From assembly GCA_050291245.1 (NCBI GenBank), contig JBNKJP010000020.1:124001-188000 (forward strand): 64,000 bases of DNA. The letters run 5' to 3'. Shown piece after piece: positions 6,929 to 15,211 of this stretch (position 1 is the first letter of the stretch; each line of letters starts with the position of its first letter). Below the pieces are notes generated by a model, which made no database searches, had not been told where the DNA came from, and saw only the letters and a list, made by a program, of their open reading frames with translations. This DNA comes from Thiodiazotropha sp050291245 (GTDB lineage: Bacteria; Pseudomonadota; Gammaproteobacteria; Chromatiales; Chromatiaceae). A program made the translations under genes and the position numbers.

Positions 6929-8917
6929 TTAGTGTGTGGGTTGCTGTGTTGTTGCGCCACGCATTAATGAGAAAAATCGCTCATTGTCTAAAGGTTTTGA
7001 AAAATAGTAGCCTTGAATGTATTCGCAGCCTGTGTTTGTCAAGAAGTCAACTTCCTCTTTGGTTTCCGCCCCTTCCGCAATGACGGATAAATTTAATCCG
7101 CTGCAAAGTTGGATAATGGATTTTATTATTGCTTGGTTTCGTTGTTCTTCTACGATATTCATTACAAATGACCTGTCGATCTTTATTTGATCGACTGGTA
7201 GATCTTTAAGGTATGCAAGTGATGAATAGCCGCTTCCAAAGTCATCTATTGATATTTCGATGCCCAATCTCCTGATTTCGTGCAGCTTGGCAATTGAGAT
7301 GGCTTGATATTTAATTGCGGCCTGTTCAGTGATTTCAAATTTCAGAATGCTTGGGCTGCATCCGTACTTAACCAATAGGTCATGTACGGATTGAATGAAA
7401 GAATCCTGGTAGAGCAATTGCGGAGAAATATTAATGGCAATCCTGATGTTGGGAAAGAAGCCTGAAGTTTCCCACTCCGCAGCCTTGGAAATGGCTTTTT
7501 CGAGTACAATTTTTTCGATTTCAATGATTAAGCCACTATTTTCCGCATAAGGAATAAACTCGTTGGGTGACAAAGTACCCCTCGTCGGGTGTTGCCATCG
7601 AAGCAAGGCTTCTACTCCCGCTACCGTTCCCGTAACAGCATTGTATTGGGGTTGATATACCAAGTAGTATTCGTTGTTGTTGATTGCTGTTTTTATATTC
7701 TGTCTTAACTCGAACTTTTTGTTATATGTGTTATTTATTTCTGAATTGAAAGTCAGATAGCCATTTTTTCCATTTTCTTTGACTTTTGATGTCGCCATAT
7801 GGGCGTTTTGAATCAGTTCACTGGTGCTTTTTGCATGTATCGGAAAAAGAGAAATTCCTACGCTGCAGGTAATGTAGAATTGATATGCATTTGTACTGAT
7901 TGGATTTGCAAAAAGATCAATAAAATCTTGCGCGGTGTCTGAAATGGTACTGGATTTGTTTTGATACTTGATAACCGCAAAGAAGTCATCTCCCTCATAC
8001 CTGGTCAGAATGCCTCGGTCGCGAATATTTTCATTTAACCGGTTGGCAATGGATCTCAAGGCATCATCGCCTACGCGATAACCGAACCCATCATTTATCT
8101 CTTTAAAGTTGTCGATATCAATATGTAGTAATGCAAGATTTTCAGTATGCTGGTCAGTGCTTGAGATATACTTATTAAGATATGTAATAAGAAAAAGTCT
8201 ATTGGGTAGACTTGTCAGGTTGTCGGTATGTAACAGTTCGTGTAGCTCGATATTCTCCAATTTTAATAAATAGCCTATCGAAAAAACAAATGGCGTGAGA
8301 AATATTAAAAATAGACATCCGTTGCTATACGACTGCTTCTTGACGTCGTTCAAAACGGAGTTTAAGTAGCTCAGTTCGACTTCCGACGCCATTACAACGG
8401 TATGATTGTCATCGATTTTAATAGGTATAAAAATGCCTCTAAACTCCCCCCATTCATCCTGGTATTCAACGGTTCTGATTGTGTGGTCTTCAAATATTGA
8501 TGCTAATTCATTGCTTGCTGTGTCGTAGAGGTGATAATAGTGCAATTCCGTGCCACTGTTGAGCTCTTCCTGTGTTGCGCTTGATGCGATTACATAGAAT
8601 TTTTTGTCCTTTAAAATCACAGAGTACATAAAGGCCAAGCCGGCCTGGTTGTTGAAGGTGGTTAGTTTTCGTATGTTTTTCCAGTCTTCTTCTGGTGTTA
8701 TTGAGTCGCGTTTAGTTGCACGTTTAAAAAACTCCTCTCCAATTAATTCATAGACTGCATAGGCGCCCAATTTTAGTCGTTCATCAATAGCAGCTATGGC
8801 TTCTACTCTTTTTTCGGTCAGGGTATTGGTGGTGTATAGATAGACGCAGAAAATGTAAAAAATAAAGGAAAACGCTATTAAGATATATTTGTATTTAACG
8901 GCGTGCTTTTTCATCAT
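6929..8917 (-). CDS. GGDEF-EAL protein, probable cyclic-di-GMP phosphodiesterase
   Basis: I start at 8917 (MMKKHAVKYKYILIAF); an in-frame ATG at 8956 would add 13 residues but has no clear ribosome site. The 662-residue product has TM1 at about 8-27, a periplasmic sensor region, TM2 at about 200-220, a GGDEF domain whose signature is RYEGDDF (about 306-312), and an EAL domain from about 437 with EALLRW, EITEQ, DDFGSGYSSLAYLK, KIDRSFV and AEGAET. The EAL residues look intact while GGDEF is altered, so I predict c-di-GMP hydrolysis at the inner membrane, with the GGDEF part perhaps binding GTP allosterically. A ThiF-like gene follows 7 bases after its stop. Confidence 0.92.
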   Translation of the reverse strand: MMKKHAVKYKYILIAFSFIFYIFCVYLYTTNTLTEKRVEAIAAIDERLKLGAYAVYELIGEEFFKRATKRDSITPEEDWKNIRKLTTFNNQAGLAFMYSVILKDKKFYVIASSATQEELNSGTELHYYHLYDTASNELASIFEDHTIRTVEYQDEWGEFRGIFIPIKIDDNHTVVMASEVELSYLNSVLNDVKKQSYSNGCLFLIFLTPFVFSIGYLLKLENIELHELLHTDNLTSLPNRLFLITYLNKYISSTDQHTENLALLHIDIDNFKEINDGFGYRVGDDALRSIANRLNENIRDRGILTRYEGDDFFAVIKYQNKSSTISDTAQDFIDLFANPISTNAYQFYITCSVGISLFPIHAKSTSELIQNAHMATSKVKENGKNGYLTFNSEINNTYNKKFELRQNIKTAINNNEYYLVYQPQYNAVTGTVAGVEALLRWQHPTRGTLSPNEFIPYAENSGLIIEIEKIVLEKAISKAAEWETSGFFPNIRIAINISPQLLYQDSFIQSVHDLLVKYGCSPSILKFEITEQAAIKYQAISIAKLHEIRRLGIEISIDDFGSGYSSLAYLKDLPVDQIKIDRSFVMNIVEEQRNQAIIKSIIQLCSGLNLSVIAEGAETKEEVDFLTNTGCEYIQGYYFSKPLDNERFFSLMRGATTQQPTH

Positions 8918-9053
8918 TGTCGCTACTTTGTTCCCTGTATGCGGTTTACATGGCACTTATCCGCTGTTCACAGAAGCATAGTATAAAACTCAGTGTGGGT
9001 CGCGCAGGCTGAGTCGCGTATGGAAATGATAACTGCGACGGGATTGATTGTTG

Positions 9054-9830
9054 CTACGATTCTGGTAGTGCAGTCAGTGTCTGCAGTTCCATGCGATAGA
9101 CCCGGTCTCCCTGGATACGCTCGATTCTGATAGGAAAGAAGTCGAGTTCCGGGGCGAACCATATGGTGTAATCCGTGGCTCCGGACTCCTTGCGTCGCTT
9201 CACTCTCAGGCAATCATAGGCACCATAGGGGGTTTCGATGGGTTCTTCTCCGTCAACCATGAACTGGTAGGTTTTGAGTTTGCCCCCGTCGGCTACCTGG
9301 TAGTCGAGATGCGCTCTCCCCTGGGCCAGGTGTCGCCGCACTTGCAACTGTTGACTGAGTTTGTCCTGGGTGCCTGGGAGGATCGTTTGGGACCAGGTGA
9401 TATCGTGGCTGCTTGTGTCGGCGACATGGTCGTTCCAATCGAAGGTCACTTCCATGTTCTCTGAACTCTCTTCCTGGTCCTGGTAGCGGTAGAGGCTGGG
9501 TTGCACCCAGTCCGGGTGGAGTGTTCCCCGGCTCTCCTCCAACACCTCGTTACGACTGAACAGACCCGCAAGCATGCCGGGAAAGGTATGGGCGGTATAG
9601 GAATAGCCACCCCCGTCCAGGAGCTTCAGCGCCAGGTGCAATTCGCCCAGGGGGATGATGTTTCGATGTACGCTGAATGTGGCCGAGAAGGGCTTTAGGA
9701 GTGGGTCCTCGGCGCGAGCCGGATGACCGGTCGGAAGCTGCAGGAATAATCCAATCAGGATGCCAACCGCAATACCGGTGGGGCGTGTTCGCCGGTTGAC
9801 GATCCGGGTTCGGGATTCAGTGGATCTCAT
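9054..9830 (-). CDS. DUF3108 periplasmic protein
   Basis: Starting at ATG 9830 gives MRSTESRTRI, a 14-base overlap with purN and a signal peptide (about 20-40, GILIGLFLQL to GHPARA). The product has 258 residues. The mature part shows the DUF3108 pattern: FSATFSVHRNIIPLGELHL, VTFDWNDHVA, a KLKTYQF strand and YDCLRVKRR followed by TIWFAPELDFFPIRIE. The fold is predicted beta-rich and periplasmic; function is unknown. In many Gammaproteobacteria a DUF3108 gene directly follows purN, as here, which supports the call. Confidence 0.82.
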   Translation of the reverse strand: MRSTESRTRIVNRRTRPTGIAVGILIGLFLQLPTGHPARAEDPLLKPFSATFSVHRNIIPLGELHLALKLLDGGGYSYTAHTFPGMLAGLFSRNEVLEESRGTLHPDWVQPSLYRYQDQEESSENMEVTFDWNDHVADTSSHDITWSQTILPGTQDKLSQQLQVRRHLAQGRAHLDYQVADGGKLKTYQFMVDGEEPIETPYGAYDCLRVKRRKESGATDYTIWFAPELDFFPIRIERIQGDRVYRMELQTLTALPES

Positions 9831-10488
9831 CCTGAGTACTGAAAACCACAGGTTGTTCGAGTCTCTGTCCATCCAGAATGACATCTCCATTTTCATTCAT
9901 CATAAGGCGTTTTTCAGCAAACCACCGAATCGCCAGCGGGTAGAGCCGGTGTTCCTGTTCGAGTACCCGGGCCGCCAGGTGTTGCTCGTCGTCGTCGGGT
10001 TCGATCGGTACCTGCGCTTGGGCAATCAGCGGTCCGCCATCGAGTTTCTCCGTGACGAAGTGGATACTGGCGCCATGCAGCCGGTCACCGGCTTCGATGG
10101 CACGGCGATGCGTGTCCAGGCCGGTGTATTTCGGCAGCAGCGAGGGGTGGATATTGAGCATGCGGCCGGAATAGTGACGTACGAATTCGTTTGTCAGGAT
10201 GCGCATGAACCCCGCCAGAATCACAAGCCCAGGGTCGTGAGCGTCGATCTCTTTCATCAATGCCCGATCGTATGAGATCCTGTCCGGGTAGTCTCGATGG
10301 TCGAGTACCCGGGTTTCGATGTCCGCCTGTTCGGCTCGCAGTAAGCCTTTTACACCGGGGCGATTGCTAATTACCGCAGTGATCCGTACGGGAAGGGCAT
10401 CGATCTCGGTGGCGTCGATGATCGCCTGCAGGTTCGAACCGCTTCCGGATATCAGTACAACCAGATTTAGGCGGGGTTGGGAGGTCAT
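9817..10488 (-). CDS. purN: Phosphoribosylglycinamide formyltransferase
   Basis: This enzyme transfers a formyl group from 10-formyltetrahydrofolate to GAR in purine synthesis. The 223 residues show the GAR-binding SGSGSNLQAII near 14, ILAGFMRIL near 91, the catalytic Asn and His in MLNIHPSLLPKYTGLDTH (about 109-126), and the conserved Asp in FVTEKLDGGPL. Length and motifs are normal for PurN. Its start overlaps the end of purM by four bases, so the two are translationally coupled. Confidence 0.96.
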   Translation of the reverse strand: MTSQPRLNLVVLISGSGSNLQAIIDATEIDALPVRITAVISNRPGVKGLLRAEQADIETRVLDHRDYPDRISYDRALMKEIDAHDPGLVILAGFMRILTNEFVRHYSGRMLNIHPSLLPKYTGLDTHRRAIEAGDRLHGASIHFVTEKLDGGPLIAQAQVPIEPDDDEQHLAARVLEQEHRLYPLAIRWFAEKRLMMNENGDVILDGQRLEQPVVFSTQDEIH

Positions 10489-11558
10489 CCCAGGTGACCG
10501 GTGACCCGCACGGATGACGCCGTTTCGCTGTCGGCCGGCTCAATCGAACCCAGTCGCCATGCGGTTTCACCACTCTGATTCAGGAGTGTCAGGGTCTGTT
10601 CAGCCTGTTCCGCCGCGACACAGACCACCATGCCGACCCCGCTGTTCAAGGTTCTGAGCATCTCATGGGTGGCCAGATTGCCCTGTTCACGCAGCCACTG
10701 AAAAACCGCGGGCAGCTCCCAGCTATCGCTGTCTATGACCGCCTGACAGCCCTGGGGCAGGACCCGGGGCAGGTTCTCCGGCAGACCTCCGCCGGTGATG
10801 TGGGCGAGGGCGTGGATCTCCACCTGCTGCATCAGTGCCAACAGGGATTTGACATAGATCCGGGTGGGCGCCAGTAGGGCCTCGCCCAGGGTCTGATCAC
10901 CCATGGGGCGGTCCAGCTTCGCATCGCTGACCTCGAGGATCTTGCGGATCAGGGAATATCCGTTGGAGTGCGGGCCCGAGGAGGCAAGACCGATCAATAC
11001 GTCACCGGCCCGAACCCGTTCGGGTTGAATCAGCCGACTCTTCTCGGCGATGCCGACGCAGAACCCGGCCAGGTCGTAATCCCCCGCATCATACATGCCC
11101 GGCATCTCCGCGGTTTCACCCCCGGTCAGGGCCGCCCCTGCCAGTTCGCAACCCCGGGCGATGCCGCTGATGACGGAGGTAGCAACCTCCAGGTCCAGCT
11201 TGCCGGTGGCGTAGTAGTCGAGAAAAAACAGGGGTTCCGCGCCGGCGACCACGATATCGTTGACGCACATCGCAACCAGATCGATGCCGATGGTGTCGTG
11301 ACGGTTCAGCTCCAGGGCCAGTTTCAGCTTGGTGCCGACCCCGTCCGTTCCCGACACGAGTACCGGTTCGCGATAGCGCTCCAGGGGGAGCTCGAACAGC
11401 GCGCCAAAGCCACCCAGGCCGGTGAGTACACCGGGTCTGAAGGTCTGCTTGACGATCGGCTTGATACGCTCGACCAGGGCGTTACCCGCGTCGATGTCCA
11501 CGCCGGCGTCCCGATAGCTGAGAGAGGCGGGGTTGCTGGGTTTGGACTCTTGCGCCAC
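10485..11558 (-). CDS. purM: Phosphoribosylformylglycinamidine cyclo-ligase (AIR synthetase)
   Basis: PurM makes aminoimidazole ribonucleotide from FGAM using ATP. The 357-residue protein shows SYRDAGVDIDAGN, the ATP/metal motif VSGTDGVGTKLKLA, MCVNDIVVAGAEPLFFLDYYATGKLD, LTGGETAEMPGMY and ITGGGLPENLPRVLP, all standard for the family. It heads a purM-purN-DUF3108 operon and is divergent from the DUF2066 gene, with 140 bases between them that must hold both promoters. Confidence 0.97.
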   Translation of the reverse strand: MAQESKPSNPASLSYRDAGVDIDAGNALVERIKPIVKQTFRPGVLTGLGGFGALFELPLERYREPVLVSGTDGVGTKLKLALELNRHDTIGIDLVAMCVNDIVVAGAEPLFFLDYYATGKLDLEVATSVISGIARGCELAGAALTGGETAEMPGMYDAGDYDLAGFCVGIAEKSRLIQPERVRAGDVLIGLASSGPHSNGYSLIRKILEVSDAKLDRPMGDQTLGEALLAPTRIYVKSLLALMQQVEIHALAHITGGGLPENLPRVLPQGCQAVIDSDSWELPAVFQWLREQGNLATHEMLRTLNSGVGMVVCVAAEQAEQTLTLLNQSGETAWRLGSIEPADSETASSVRVTGHLG

Positions 11559-11698
11559 AGTTTGGATACTCCGGTTTGACAGGGGGAATTGAGAACGGGA
11601 TTCTAACAGAAGATCCGCCCTGCGGCAGGGTCCCGTGAACGATTGAAATTGTCATCTTTTCCAACCGCAGGGTAAGATTCAAGGCTGATCAGGAGCCC

Positions 11699-12829
11699 AT
11701 GAACCCAATTATGAACCCGACACGTGTGATGTTTTTTCCGCCCTGGATGGGGTTACTGCTTTTCATCCTGTTTCTGCCCAAGGCCGGGGCGGAAACGGTC
11801 AGCAACCTGTACGAAGCCGAAGTGCCGGTGTCGGGGCAGACTTCGGAGGCCCGTGCCAAGGGCATTCGCGAGGCCTTCGCCGCCGTCCTGGTAAAGGTGA
11901 GCGGTGACCGCTCCCTGGTCAACAATCCGGATCTGAGCGGGCTACTTAATCGGGCTTCGAGCCTGATTCAGCAATATCGCTATAAATCACTGCCGAGCCG
12001 GTCGGGGACAGGGGATTCCGGGCACCCGGATCGTCTGCTTTGGGCCCGTTTCGATACCCGCGCGGTGAATCGTTTGTTGCGTAAAAGCGGTATCCCGGTG
12101 TGGGGTGAAACCCGCCCGTCGCTGCTGGTATGGATGGGGCAGGAGACTGGCACCCGACGGGAACTGATCTCGCCGGAACATGAACTCTCCTTTAAGTCAG
12201 AACTTAGCCGGGTGGCCAATGCCCGGGGCATACACCTGATCTGGCCGTTGATGGATATCGAGGACCAGAATGCGGTTCAGGTCAGTGATCTCTGGGGGGG
12301 GTTCGAGGAGGATATTCGAAGTGCCTCGGATCGCTATCTGCCCGATGTCATCCTGGTCGGCCGGCTCTCAAATCTGGGACGGGGCGGCTGGCGCGGGGAG
12401 TGGCTTCTTTATCTTCCGGACAAGGTCAACCGATGGCAGACCCTTGCCAACACCCGGGAGGGACTGGCCTCAGAGGGATTGCAGCAGACAGTAGACGCCC
12501 TGGCCCTGAGATACGCACCCCAGCAGGTCAGTCAGGGCGCCATGCATCTGAAGCTTCAGATCTACGGGGTGTCACGTCTTGCGGACTATGCCCTGATCCA
12601 GGACTATCTGCGTACCCTTGCGATGATCGAGCAGGTTGACCTGTTGTCCGCGGATGCGGAAAAGATTGATTTCTTGTTACGGGTCAATGGCAACCGGGAA
12701 TCCCTGGTGCGTGGCATTCAGCTGGGGGCGGTTCTGGAACCGGTGGTGATTCAGGCGACACCGGATCCGAACGCGCCGGAGCGAAGCGAGGCGATCGAGG
12801 GAGACGGACTGACCTACCGATTGCGCTAG
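11699..12829 (+). CDS. DUF2066 domain protein
   Basis: The 376-residue product begins with MNPIMNPTRVMFFPPWMGLLLF-type sequence, giving a signal peptide or N-terminal anchor that ends about residue 31 (AGAETVSNLYEAEVPVSGQ). The blocks LYEAEVPVSGQTSEAR, REAFAAVLVKVSGDRSLV and LWARFDTRAVNRLLRKSGIPVWGE identify DUF2066. The domain is periplasmic and of unknown function. The family typically lies between purM and a CDP-alcohol phosphatidyltransferase gene in Gammaproteobacteria, exactly as here. In-frame ATGs at 11699, 11711 and 11729 are possible starts; I keep the first. Confidence 0.85.
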   Translation: MNPIMNPTRVMFFPPWMGLLLFILFLPKAGAETVSNLYEAEVPVSGQTSEARAKGIREAFAAVLVKVSGDRSLVNNPDLSGLLNRASSLIQQYRYKSLPSRSGTGDSGHPDRLLWARFDTRAVNRLLRKSGIPVWGETRPSLLVWMGQETGTRRELISPEHELSFKSELSRVANARGIHLIWPLMDIEDQNAVQVSDLWGGFEEDIRSASDRYLPDVILVGRLSNLGRGGWRGEWLLYLPDKVNRWQTLANTREGLASEGLQQTVDALALRYAPQQVSQGAMHLKLQIYGVSRLADYALIQDYLRTLAMIEQVDLLSADAEKIDFLLRVNGNRESLVRGIQLGAVLEPVVIQATPDPNAPERSEAIEGDGLTYRLR

Positions 12830-12859
12830 AGGATCAATAACCGGCATATAGGGAGCCAC

Positions 12860-13414
12860 ATGCGGGCGCGAGACATACCCAATTTGATCAGTATGCTGCG
12901 TATACTGCTGACGATACCGATCGTCTGGCTGCTGTTTGAACAGGCCTTCTCCTATGCCCTGATACTCTTCGCCCTGGCAGGTTTCTCTGACGGACTCGAC
13001 GGCTTCCTGGCCAAGCGATTCGGTTGGCAGAGTTACCTGGGGGGATTGCTGGACCCCCTTGCGGACAAGGCCCTGCTGATGAGTTCCTTTCTGGTACTGG
13101 GGGGGTTGGGGCTGATCCCGGTCTGGTTGGTGGTACTGGTGGTCTTCCGCGACCTGACCATTGTTGGGGGGGCCTTCTACTACAACTTCAGTGTCGAGGA
13201 AGTGGATGCAAGCCCTACCCTGATCAGCAAGTTGAACACCCTGTTGCAGATTCTGCTGGTGTTACTGGTGGTCACGGACGCCGGCCCCTTGCCCATGCCG
13301 GATCTGTTGTTGCGGATTTTGACCTGGGTGACCGGGTTCACGACCCTGGTCAGTGGCGGCCTCTATGTTCTGGTATGGAGCAATAAGGCCCGCAAGAAGG
13401 GCTGGCGACCCTGA
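12860..13414 (+). CDS. CDP-alcohol phosphatidyltransferase family protein
   Basis: The 184-residue membrane protein has several transmembrane helices and the CDP-alcohol transferase signature: ANLI-type N-terminus (RDIPNLISMLRILLTIPIVW) and FSDGLDGFLAKRFGWQSYLG followed by GLLDPLADKALL (about 40-70), which supplies the metal-binding Asp residues. It should swap CMP on a CDP-diacylglycerol-type lipid for an alcohol, as phosphatidylglycerophosphate synthase does. It is shorter than housekeeping PgsA and sits after DUF2066, so it may be an accessory paralogue. Confidence 0.88.
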   Translation: MRARDIPNLISMLRILLTIPIVWLLFEQAFSYALILFALAGFSDGLDGFLAKRFGWQSYLGGLLDPLADKALLMSSFLVLGGLGLIPVWLVVLVVFRDLTIVGGAFYYNFSVEEVDASPTLISKLNTLLQILLVLLVVTDAGPLPMPDLLLRILTWVTGFTTLVSGGLYVLVWSNKARKKGWRP

Positions 13415-13644
13415 TGGGTCGGTGTCGACCACTCTAAATATAGTGTGAGACACGACACTAGTGGGTCAAGTCTCCCGGTTGATTGTCGCTAAACTCCCCA
13501 TGGCCAGGGTCGGACCCGGTCGGTTCGCGGTGACCGGATTGAAGAATTTGATCCTGGATCACACCGTCCGGGTGGAATTATAGGAGCCTGTTGGACTATA
13601 GTTGGAAAAAATAAGTTATGTATGCGACTTACGGAGAAAAGTTA

Positions 13645-14193
13645 ATGAGAGTTACCAGTATTTTTGTTGGCATGGGACTGCTGTTTTCTTCCATGCTTGC
13701 TCAGGCCGAGATTTTCGCTGACAGCACGGGTTACGAAGGGAAAAACTATTTTGGCGTCATGGTGGCTTCACCTCGGTTCGAATTCGATCGTTCGGGTGAC
13801 GGTTTCCGCGGTACCGGGATGTTTGTCCGGTTGGGACGGGATTTCGTCAAATACTTTGGTATGGAAGGTCACTTCGGTATCTTCAGCTCCGACACGGTGA
13901 ATGATGAACGGTACCAGATTGAGTATTTGGGCAGTCTGTTCATTCGTGGCAGCCTCTTCATGTTCGATGATCGCGCCCGTGCCTACGCCTTGCTCGGTAC
14001 GACCTATTTCTCGGCCGATGTCCCCGGGTACAATGCTAGCGAATTCGCCCCGGCTTTCGGACTGGGTTTCGAACTCTACGGTGATGAGCGTGATGCGGTG
14101 AGTCTGGAATGGATCCGCTATGCTGACGAGGATATCCACAATCAGGATTATACGGTGGAATCCATCAACCTTGGCTACATCCACCGCTTCTGA
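13645..14193 (+). CDS. Small outer-membrane beta-barrel protein
   Basis: I prefer ATG 13645 over the in-frame ATG at 13618 because GGAG lies 8-9 bases upstream and the product then starts with a clean signal peptide (MRVTSIFVGMGLLFSSMLAQA). The 182-residue product has alternating aromatic and polar strands (YFGVMVASPRFEF, RLGRDFVKYFGMEGHFG, YLGSLFIRGSLFMF, AYALLGTTYF, GLGFELYG) and ends in YIHRF, a C-terminal Phe typical of BAM-assembled barrels. This is the OmpA/OmpW-like small-barrel pattern of about 8 strands. No function can be assigned. A hairpin terminator follows. Confidence 0.8.
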   Translation: MRVTSIFVGMGLLFSSMLAQAEIFADSTGYEGKNYFGVMVASPRFEFDRSGDGFRGTGMFVRLGRDFVKYFGMEGHFGIFSSDTVNDERYQIEYLGSLFIRGSLFMFDDRARAYALLGTTYFSADVPGYNASEFAPAFGLGFELYGDERDAVSLEWIRYADEDIHNQDYTVESINLGYIHRF

Positions 14194-14207
14194 GAGGCTG
14201 AGTCCCG

Positions 14208-14234
14208 AACCGGGGGGACAAAATCCCCCCGGTT
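14208..14234 (+). terminator. Hairpin terminator after the beta-barrel gene
   Basis: AACCGGGGGGA (14208-14218) pairs perfectly with TCCCCCCGGTT (14224-14234) around a CAAAA loop, 15 bases after the stop. The following T-run is short, so efficiency is uncertain. Confidence 0.65.
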
Positions 14235-14338
14235 TGGTGTGAGCTTGATCGCCACATTATCGGCTCCGGGGCATGTGATTGGCGACCCTTTGTGATTCGT
14301 TATCAGATCCCGGAATATCGGAGGTTCCCGATCGCTAA

Positions 14339-15211
14339 TCAGCCGAAGACGGTGCCTGCTTCAAATACCGGTCCATCCACGCAAACCCGTTTCATAGCCG
14401 GTCCTTCGGGGGTTTGAACCTCAACAACACACCCCGCGCACCCGCCGATGCCGCAGGCCATGAACTCCTCGAGTGACACCTGACAGGGGACCTGCCACTG
14501 GGCCGCCAGAGCCGCTACGGCCTCCAGCATCGGGTGGGGTCCGCAGGCGAAGATCTCCACCTGTCCCCGCTCTTCGCGATTCAATGCGTGAAACCAGTGC
14601 TGCGCAAGATCCGTGACATAGCCTTCGAAACAACCGGAAAACCCCTGCAGGCTGGCCAGCCGGGAGCCGACGCCCCAATCGTCCAGCAATGGCATCCCGG
14701 CGATGATCCCGTCGGGCAGGCCCGGGATGAGTATTTTCGAGGGCACGGGTTGGAAGGGGAAGGGTACTTCAGACCCGAGTATGACAAACGGCTGCTTGTG
14801 CCGGTCCTCGCGCAGGTGGTCGGCCAGGAAGATCATCGGCGGCATGCCCACGCCGCCGCCGATGAGCAGCGGTCGGGAGCGCTCCGGTGTCGGCTGAAAA
14901 GGCTTGCCGATCGGTCCCATCAGACTGATGTGCTCCCCGGGTTTGCGCTCGGCCAACAGGCGCGTACCCTGACCCACGCGTTTGTAAAGCAGCTCGATCC
15001 AGCCCTCCTCGGGTGAGGTGCGCATGATCGAGATCGGGCGACGCAAGGGCAACTGCGGATCACAGGTCAGGTGAACGAAGCTGCCGGGTTGAGCCCGGCT
15101 GGCGCAATGGGGGGTAAGCAGACGTAGAACGAACTGCTCGCCCCCGTGAGCCTGGTGACTGAGGATCTCCGCCTCTTCCAAAAAAACGCTGTTGCGGTGC
15201 GGATTGTTCAT
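14339..15211 (-). CDS. PyrK-like dihydroorotate dehydrogenase electron-transfer subunit
   Basis: The 290-residue protein is a ferredoxin-reductase-type flavoprotein: a FAD domain with PLRRPISIM (about 55), an NAD-binding domain with LLIGGGVGMPPMIFLADHL (about 117), and a C-terminal 2Fe-2S site at C253, C258, C261 and C277. This is the PyrK layout; in class 1B enzymes PyrK passes electrons from dihydroorotate oxidation to NAD. No PyrD partner is in the window, and most Gammaproteobacteria use a class 2 quinone-linked PyrD. It overlaps pyrC' by four bases at the end of the pyrimidine operon. It may serve another oxidoreductase. Confidence 0.85.
   Translation of the reverse strand: MNNPHRNSVFLEEAEILSHQAHGGEQFVLRLLTPHCASRAQPGSFVHLTCDPQLPLRRPISIMRTSPEEGWIELLYKRVGQGTRLLAERKPGEHISLMGPIGKPFQPTPERSRPLLIGGGVGMPPMIFLADHLREDRHKQPFVILGSEVPFPFQPVPSKILIPGLPDGIIAGMPLLDDWGVGSRLASLQGFSGCFEGYVTDLAQHWFHALNREERGQVEIFACGPHPMLEAVAALAAQWQVPCQVSLEEFMACGIGGCAGCVVEVQTPEGPAMKRVCVDGPVFEAGTVFG

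Noticed and set aside
10434..10450. GGTTCGAACC resembling a tRNA T-loop
   Set aside because: It falls inside purN and has no surrounding cloverleaf.
13441..13460. TAGTGTGAGACACGACACTA as a possible solo end of the MITE at 2712
   Set aside because: Only the TAGTGT and ACACTA hexamers match; the rest of the terminal repeat is absent, so chance or a small dyad is as likely.
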